Below are positions 8,561 through 11,191 of a DNA stretch of 11,191 nt, in pieces. The position numbers were made by a program, and so were the translations under genes. The stretch lies in the NCBI GenBank assembly GCA_030038645.1, contig JASHSR010000249.1:1-11191 (forward strand). The letters run 5' to 3'. Position 1 is the first letter of the stretch. Every line of letters begins with the position of its first letter. A model generated the notes under the pieces. The model saw only the letters and a program-made list of their open reading frames with translations, was not told where the DNA came from and did not search any database. Source of the DNA: Gammaproteobacteria bacterium (GTDB lineage Bacteria; Pseudomonadota; Gammaproteobacteria; Steroidobacterales; Steroidobacteraceae).

Positions 8561-9209
8561 GGCTTTCCGCCGTCAGCGTCCAGCCGAAGAACGACTCGAC
8601 GTTGAAGATCGTCGCCTCCTGCGCCGCGGGCGGCCCCGCCTGCATCGCGCCGTCGGTGACGAGGATCGGCCAGTACTCGTGGAAGTACGCATCGCGCAGC
8701 GTGGACTCGACGCAGACGTTGGTCGCAATGCCCACGAAGAACAGATAGCGGATATCGCGCACGCGCAGCGCCGAGTCGAGCGTCGTGCCCGCGAAGCCGC
8801 TGTAGCGAGTCTTGAGCACCACGATGTCGCTCGGCTGCGGCGCGAGCTCATCGACGATGGCGAAATCCCAGGTGCCCTCGACGAGGAGCTGCCCCTTGAG
8901 CTGCGGCCGCGCCCTCATGAGGCACAGCGCGGTCTCCTTGCGCGGATTCGGCGACGCCTCGCCGCCGCCGTTGCTGAGGTCGGGCTTGTAGCCCGTCTGC
9001 AGATAGACGACGGGTACGCCCCGCTCGCGGGCCGCCGCGAGAACCGTACGGATGGTGCGCACCACGGCGCCCGCGCCCGAGATGTCGATGCCGGCCAAGT
9101 CGAGGAGCCCGCCACGGCTCGCGAAGGCGTTCTGCATGTCCACCACGACGACGGCGGACTTCTCGAGCGCCACATCGAGCGGCTCGGGCCTGGTGCGGAG
9201 ATTGACCAT
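8526..9209 (-). CDS. RutB-like cysteine hydrolase (isochorismatase-like)
   Basis: This 227-residue amidohydrolase is in the family of E. coli RutB, which cleaves (peroxy)ureidoacrylate during pyrimidine ring degradation. The catalytic triad is present as D24 (VVVVDMQNAF), K133 (DIVVLKTRYSGF) and C166 (GIATNVCVESTLRD), at the same numbers as in E. coli RutB. RPE at 7-9 and FFGW at 207-210 are shared too. This co-linearity selects the ATG at 9209 over the in-frame ATGs at 9218 and further upstream. GGATGG lies just before it as a modest Shine-Dalgarno. None of the other rut genes (rutA, C, D, F, G) is in the window, so the true substrate may be a related amide, for example a maleamate-like compound. 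I therefore withhold the rutB symbol. The gene is divergent from the FAH-like gene and convergent with the MFS gene. Confidence 0.92.
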   Translation of the reverse strand: MVNLRTRPEPLDVALEKSAVVVVDMQNAFASRGGLLDLAGIDISGAGAVVRTIRTVLAAARERGVPVVYLQTGYKPDLSNGGGEASPNPRKETALCLMRARPQLKGQLLVEGTWDFAIVDELAPQPSDIVVLKTRYSGFAGTTLDSALRVRDIRYLFFVGIATNVCVESTLRDAYFHEYWPILVTDGAMQAGPPAAQEATIFNVESFFGWTLTAESLIGSLRGPRAR

Positions 9210-9239
9210 GCTGCCCATCCAAAACTCGGCTGCGGTCCG

Positions 9240-9247
9240 ACTATACT
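9240..9247. promoter_or_regulatory. Shared TATA core, possible divergent promoter
   Basis: The 8-mer ACTATACT contains TATACT on the plus strand (9242-9247) and TATAGT on the minus strand (9245-9240). Each matches the -10 consensus at 5/6. Plus transcription would start near 9254, 44 bases before the FAH-like ATG. Minus transcription would start near 9233, 24 bases before the RutB-like ATG. No clear -35 or extended -10 is seen on either side. Confidence 0.4.
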
Positions 9248-9297
9248 CCATGGGCGAGGCAGGACCCGCTCCTGCCGCAGCGAGTGAAGACTCCGCC

Positions 9298-10149
9298 ATG
9301 AAGCTCTGCCGCTTCGACCGAGATCGGCTCGGGATAGTCGAGGGAGAGGATGTGGCCGACGTGAGCGGCGCGCTCGGCGCCATTCCCCCCGCCCGCTATC
9401 CGCTTCCGAAGGCCGACCTTCTGCTGCTCAATCTCGAGGCCGTCCGCGCCGCCGCCGTCGAGCTGCTCCCCCGGGCGCCGCGGCTGCCGCTTCGCTCCAT
9501 CCGCCTGCTGAGTCCCGTCGCCAACCCCCCGCGCATCATCGCCGCCCCGGTGAACTATCCGGCGCATCAGCGCGAGGCGAGCGCGGACGGCGGCGTGCAC
9601 TTCGACAAGGACGTGAGGACGATCGAGACCTACGGCCTGTTCCTCAAGTCCGCGACGGCCGTGGTCGGCCCGTCGGAAGGCGTCGCACTCGGCTTTCCCG
9701 ATCGGCGCAACGACCACGAGATCGAGCTCGTCGCAGTCGTCGGCCGCGAGGGACGGTGCATACCGCGAGGGCAGGCGCTCGACTACGTGGCCGGCTACGC
9801 CATCGGCCTCGACATGACGATCCGCGGCCCGGAGGATCGCAGCTTGCGCAAATCGCCCGACTCCTTCGCCGTCCTCGGCCCCTGGCTCACCACGGGGGAT
9901 GAGATCGCGAACCCCAACGACCTGCTGCTGAGCCTGCACGTGAACGGCGAGCTCCGTCAGCGCGCGAGCACGCGCGATCTCATCTTCAACGTCGAGCGGC
10001 TGATCGAGTACGCCTCGTCGTTCTACCGCCTGTACCCCGGCGATCTGATCTATACCGGAACGCCGGAGGGCGTCGGGCCGGTGCGAGCCGGCGATGTCAT
10101 GACGTGCGCCATCGAGGGGCTCGGCGCCATGACGGTGGCGGTGCGCTGA
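9298..10149 (+). CDS. Fumarylacetoacetate hydrolase (FAH) family protein
   Basis: This 283-residue FAH-fold enzyme is probably cytosolic and dependent on Mg2+ or Mn2+. Family members hydrolyse or isomerise 2,4-diketo acids in aromatic catabolism, and some act as oxaloacetate decarboxylases or tautomerases. Visible signatures are NYPAHQRE (86-93, with the H...E catalytic pair), metal ligands E141 and E143 (HEIELVAVVGREGR) and D172 (GLDMTIRGPEDR), the K185...D188 segment KSPDSFAVLGPW, and TGTPEGVGPV (253-262). Length and order fit the short bacterial members with a small N-terminal domain. I chose the ATG at 9298. In-frame starts at 9052 and 9250 lie in or just after the divergent promoter region and add unrelated residues. 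The Shine-Dalgarno is weak. The exact substrate is unknown. The divergent amidohydrolase suggests a joint role in breaking down a ring-derived amide or keto acid, which is inference. Confidence 0.93.
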   Translation: MKLCRFDRDRLGIVEGEDVADVSGALGAIPPARYPLPKADLLLLNLEAVRAAAVELLPRAPRLPLRSIRLLSPVANPPRIIAAPVNYPAHQREASADGGVHFDKDVRTIETYGLFLKSATAVVGPSEGVALGFPDRRNDHEIELVAVVGREGRCIPRGQALDYVAGYAIGLDMTIRGPEDRSLRKSPDSFAVLGPWLTTGDEIANPNDLLLSLHVNGELRQRASTRDLIFNVERLIEYASSFYRLYPGDLIYTGTPEGVGPVRAGDVMTCAIEGLGAMTVAVR

Positions 10150-10217
10150 GCGGCGGGGCGCGGCGCGGAGGGCGCGGCGACCCTGATTTAACCGAATATC
10201 GCCGCAGGCCGCCGCGC

Positions 10218-10246
10218 TCGACGACCCTCCCCGCCTGCGGTACGCT
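10218..10246 (+). promoter_or_regulatory. Weak possible promoter of the small membrane-protein gene
   Basis: TCGACG (10218-10223) and TACGCT (10241-10246) are 17 bases apart and match the sigma70 hexamers at only 4/6 and 3/6. The rest of the 10150-10332 gap holds a GC-rich stretch after the FAH-like stop and a short AT-richer patch near 10187-10200. No terminator with a T-run is visible. Confidence 0.2.
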
Positions 10247-10332
10247 GCTCGGACAACACCGGGGACTCACCGAGCGGCCCGTACGAGCCGCGCCCGTCCC
10301 ACCAAGAAGATCAACAAATCGGAGGGGTCAAC

Positions 10333-10539
10333 ATGACGATGAGCGTATGGCTGCTGGGCCTCAGCGCGCTCGCCTCGCTGCTCGTCGTAGTCCTCGGACC
10401 GCGCCTGACCGGCGACCGCAAGCTCGAGCAGGCCCTCGGCGCCGTGCGACGCCGGCCGTCCGCCGCCTTTCTCCGGACCCGCGTGGCGCTGCTCGTTCTC
10501 TCGGCCGCTCTGCTCGCTATGGCGATGGGGAAGCCGTAG
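10333..10539 (+). CDS. Small two-helix membrane protein, function unknown
   Basis: This gene encodes 68 residues. Residues about 4-24 (SVWLLGLSALASLLVVVLGP) and 51-66 (VALLVLSAALLAMAMG) are hydrophobic helices. They are joined by a basic, arginine-rich loop of about 25 residues (TGDRKLEQ, then RRRPS and LRTR). The positive loop predicts a hairpin with both ends in the periplasm and the loop in the cytoplasm. The Shine-Dalgarno GGAGGGG at 10321-10327 is strong and well spaced from the ATG at 10333, which makes it likely that this short frame is translated. The gene stands alone behind a 183-base gap and converges on the Omp85 gene, its stop lying 27 bases from that gene's stop. I do not recognise the family. 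Confidence 0.75.
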   Translation: MTMSVWLLGLSALASLLVVVLGPRLTGDRKLEQALGAVRRRPSAAFLRTRVALLVLSAALLAMAMGKP

Positions 10540-10550
10540 CGCCGCGGCCC

Positions 10551-10574
10551 GCGCCTAGAACGGCGCCTAGAACG
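10551..10574. repeat. Perfect 12-bp tandem duplication at the Omp85 stop codon
   Basis: GCGCCTAGAACG occurs twice head to tail (10551-10562 and 10563-10574). On the minus strand each copy carries TTC TAG, the terminal Phe codon and stop of the Omp85 gene. The second Phe-stop therefore follows the first in frame, with two codons (Ala, Pro) between. Confidence 0.9.
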
Positions 10575-11191
10575 GATAGTTGAGGCCGGTGAATACCGCA
10601 GCCCCCTCGTTCCCGTAGCCGATGTCGACGTATCCGACGACGAAGGGGCGCGCGACGCCGCGGAAGCCCACGCCGACGATCTTGTGCAGCGCCGTGAACG
10701 GGACGGTGTCCCCGCTCGAGAACACTCGCCCGACATCGACGAAGGGCGTGAGCTCGATGTCGATGCGCGTGGTGTCCGCGTGGACTGACATGATCTTGTG
10801 CCGCAGCTCGACCGAGGCGGAGAAGGAATCGCGACCGTAGAACCGCCCCTCGCCGTAGCCTCGCAGCGGCTGCTCGCCTCCGATATCGCTCTCGCCGCCG
10901 CCGAGGCTGCTCAGCGCCCAGAACGGCAGATCGGTTCCCGTCGGCAGATAGCGCAGAGCCACGTGCGCCGCGAGCACCGTCGTCGGCATCACCAGCCAGA
11001 AGCCCCGGCCGTCGATGCCCGCCTCGCTGTCCTCCGAATCGTTGAGCACGCCGCCGCGGCTCGCGATTCCCCCGTATACCACCCATTCGACGCCGCGAGT
11101 GGGGACGGTCAGGTCGTCGCGGGTGTCGTAGACGATGGACAGGCGGTTGAGCACCTCGCGATTGGTGCCGAGGCCCGGGACGTAGGGGAAG
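10567..11191 (-). CDS. Omp85/BamA-family outer-membrane barrel protein, 5' end off the window
   Basis: The last 207 codons of an outer-membrane beta-barrel gene of the surface-antigen (D15) type are present; the 5' part lies beyond the right edge. Family marks include YDTRDDLTVPTRG, typical of an Omp85 barrel strand and turn, and LRGYGEG, the counterpart of the VRGF/Y motif of the inward-folded loop 6. It is followed by GRDSFSASVELRHKI, TPFVDVGRVF and a closing strand that ends GLNYPF. A C-terminal Phe is the usual BAM recognition signal. BamA and TamA insert other proteins, and some shorter Omp85 relatives are enzymes or have unknown roles. Without the N-terminal part (POTRA domains or none) the subtype cannot be given. 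No lipid A or assembly genes are next to it, so bamA itself is not supported. A GTG at 11154 is in frame but is internal, not the start. Confidence 0.88.
   Translation of the reverse strand, partial: FPYVPGLGTNREVLNRLSIVYDTRDDLTVPTRGVEWVVYGGIASRGGVLNDSEDSEAGIDGRGFWLVMPTTVLAAHVALRYLPTGTDLPFWALSSLGGGESDIGGEQPLRGYGEGRFYGRDSFSASVELRHKIMSVHADTTRIDIELTPFVDVGRVFSSGDTVPFTALHKIVGVGFRGVARPFVVGYVDIGYGNEGAAVFTGLNYPF

Noticed and set aside
9210..9383. Longer start for the RutB-like protein (ATG at 9383 or 9218)
   Set aside because: The longer forms would cross the predicted promoter or shift the triad numbering. The ATG at 9209 aligns D24, K133 and C166 with E. coli RutB.
10150..10332. A 159-codon frame starting near 10104 and spanning this gap
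   Set aside because: It overlaps the FAH-like 3' end and the small membrane-protein gene in another frame and encodes Arg/Pro-rich sequence with no motif.

Overview
The window is a GC-rich stretch of ordinary, densely packed bacterial chromosome. It encodes an MdtA/MdtB-type RND efflux system, a monomeric NADP-isocitrate dehydrogenase and a C-terminal Omp85 beta-barrel. Together these point to a Gram-negative bacterium, most likely a proteobacterium; a gammaproteobacterium is possible, but nothing here fixes the genus. I see no rRNA, tRNA, CRISPR array, transposase, integrase or phage gene.

Layout. Positions 1-3946 (minus strand) hold a tripartite efflux operon: an MdtA-like periplasmic adaptor (2687-3946), then, 5 bases later, an MdtB-like RND pump that runs off the left edge after 893 codons. 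A good sigma70-type promoter (TTGACC-17-TATACA, 3985-4013) lies just upstream. Next on the same strand is a small exported Tyr/Pro/Gly-rich protein (4189-4590). The stretch 4591-4916 holds no gene. It contains a possible promoter for the exported protein, eight degenerate 11-12-bp tandem repeats (4736-4828), and an extended -10 element bracketed by a perfect 9-bp inverted repeat (4847-4879), which leads into icd.

On the plus strand, icd (4917-7142) encodes a 741-residue monomeric isocitrate dehydrogenase with every expected catalytic residue at its expected position. It is followed after 26 bases by a 14-TM MFS exporter of the DHA2/MdtD kind (7169-8560). That gene overlaps tail-to-tail by 35 bp with a RutB-like cysteine hydrolase on the minus strand (8526-9209). 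The RutB-like gene diverges from a fumarylacetoacetate-hydrolase-family gene (9298-10149), and a single TATA core between them could serve as the -10 for both. After 183 non-coding bases come a 68-residue two-helix membrane protein (10333-10539) and, convergent to it, the 3' end of an Omp85/BamA-type outer-membrane protein (10567-11191).

How the genes fit together. The adaptor and pump should form an inner-membrane drug or solute exporter that needs an outer-membrane channel and probably an MdtC-like partner, neither of which is in the window. icd and the MFS gene may be co-transcribed. The RutB-like and FAH-like genes look like a small divergent catabolic pair. The most unusual features are a 70-residue uncharged Ser/Ala-rich insertion in the docking domain of the RND pump, matched by a Ser-rich tail on its adaptor, and the repeat-rich control region of icd. 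I found no convincing novel multi-gene system.
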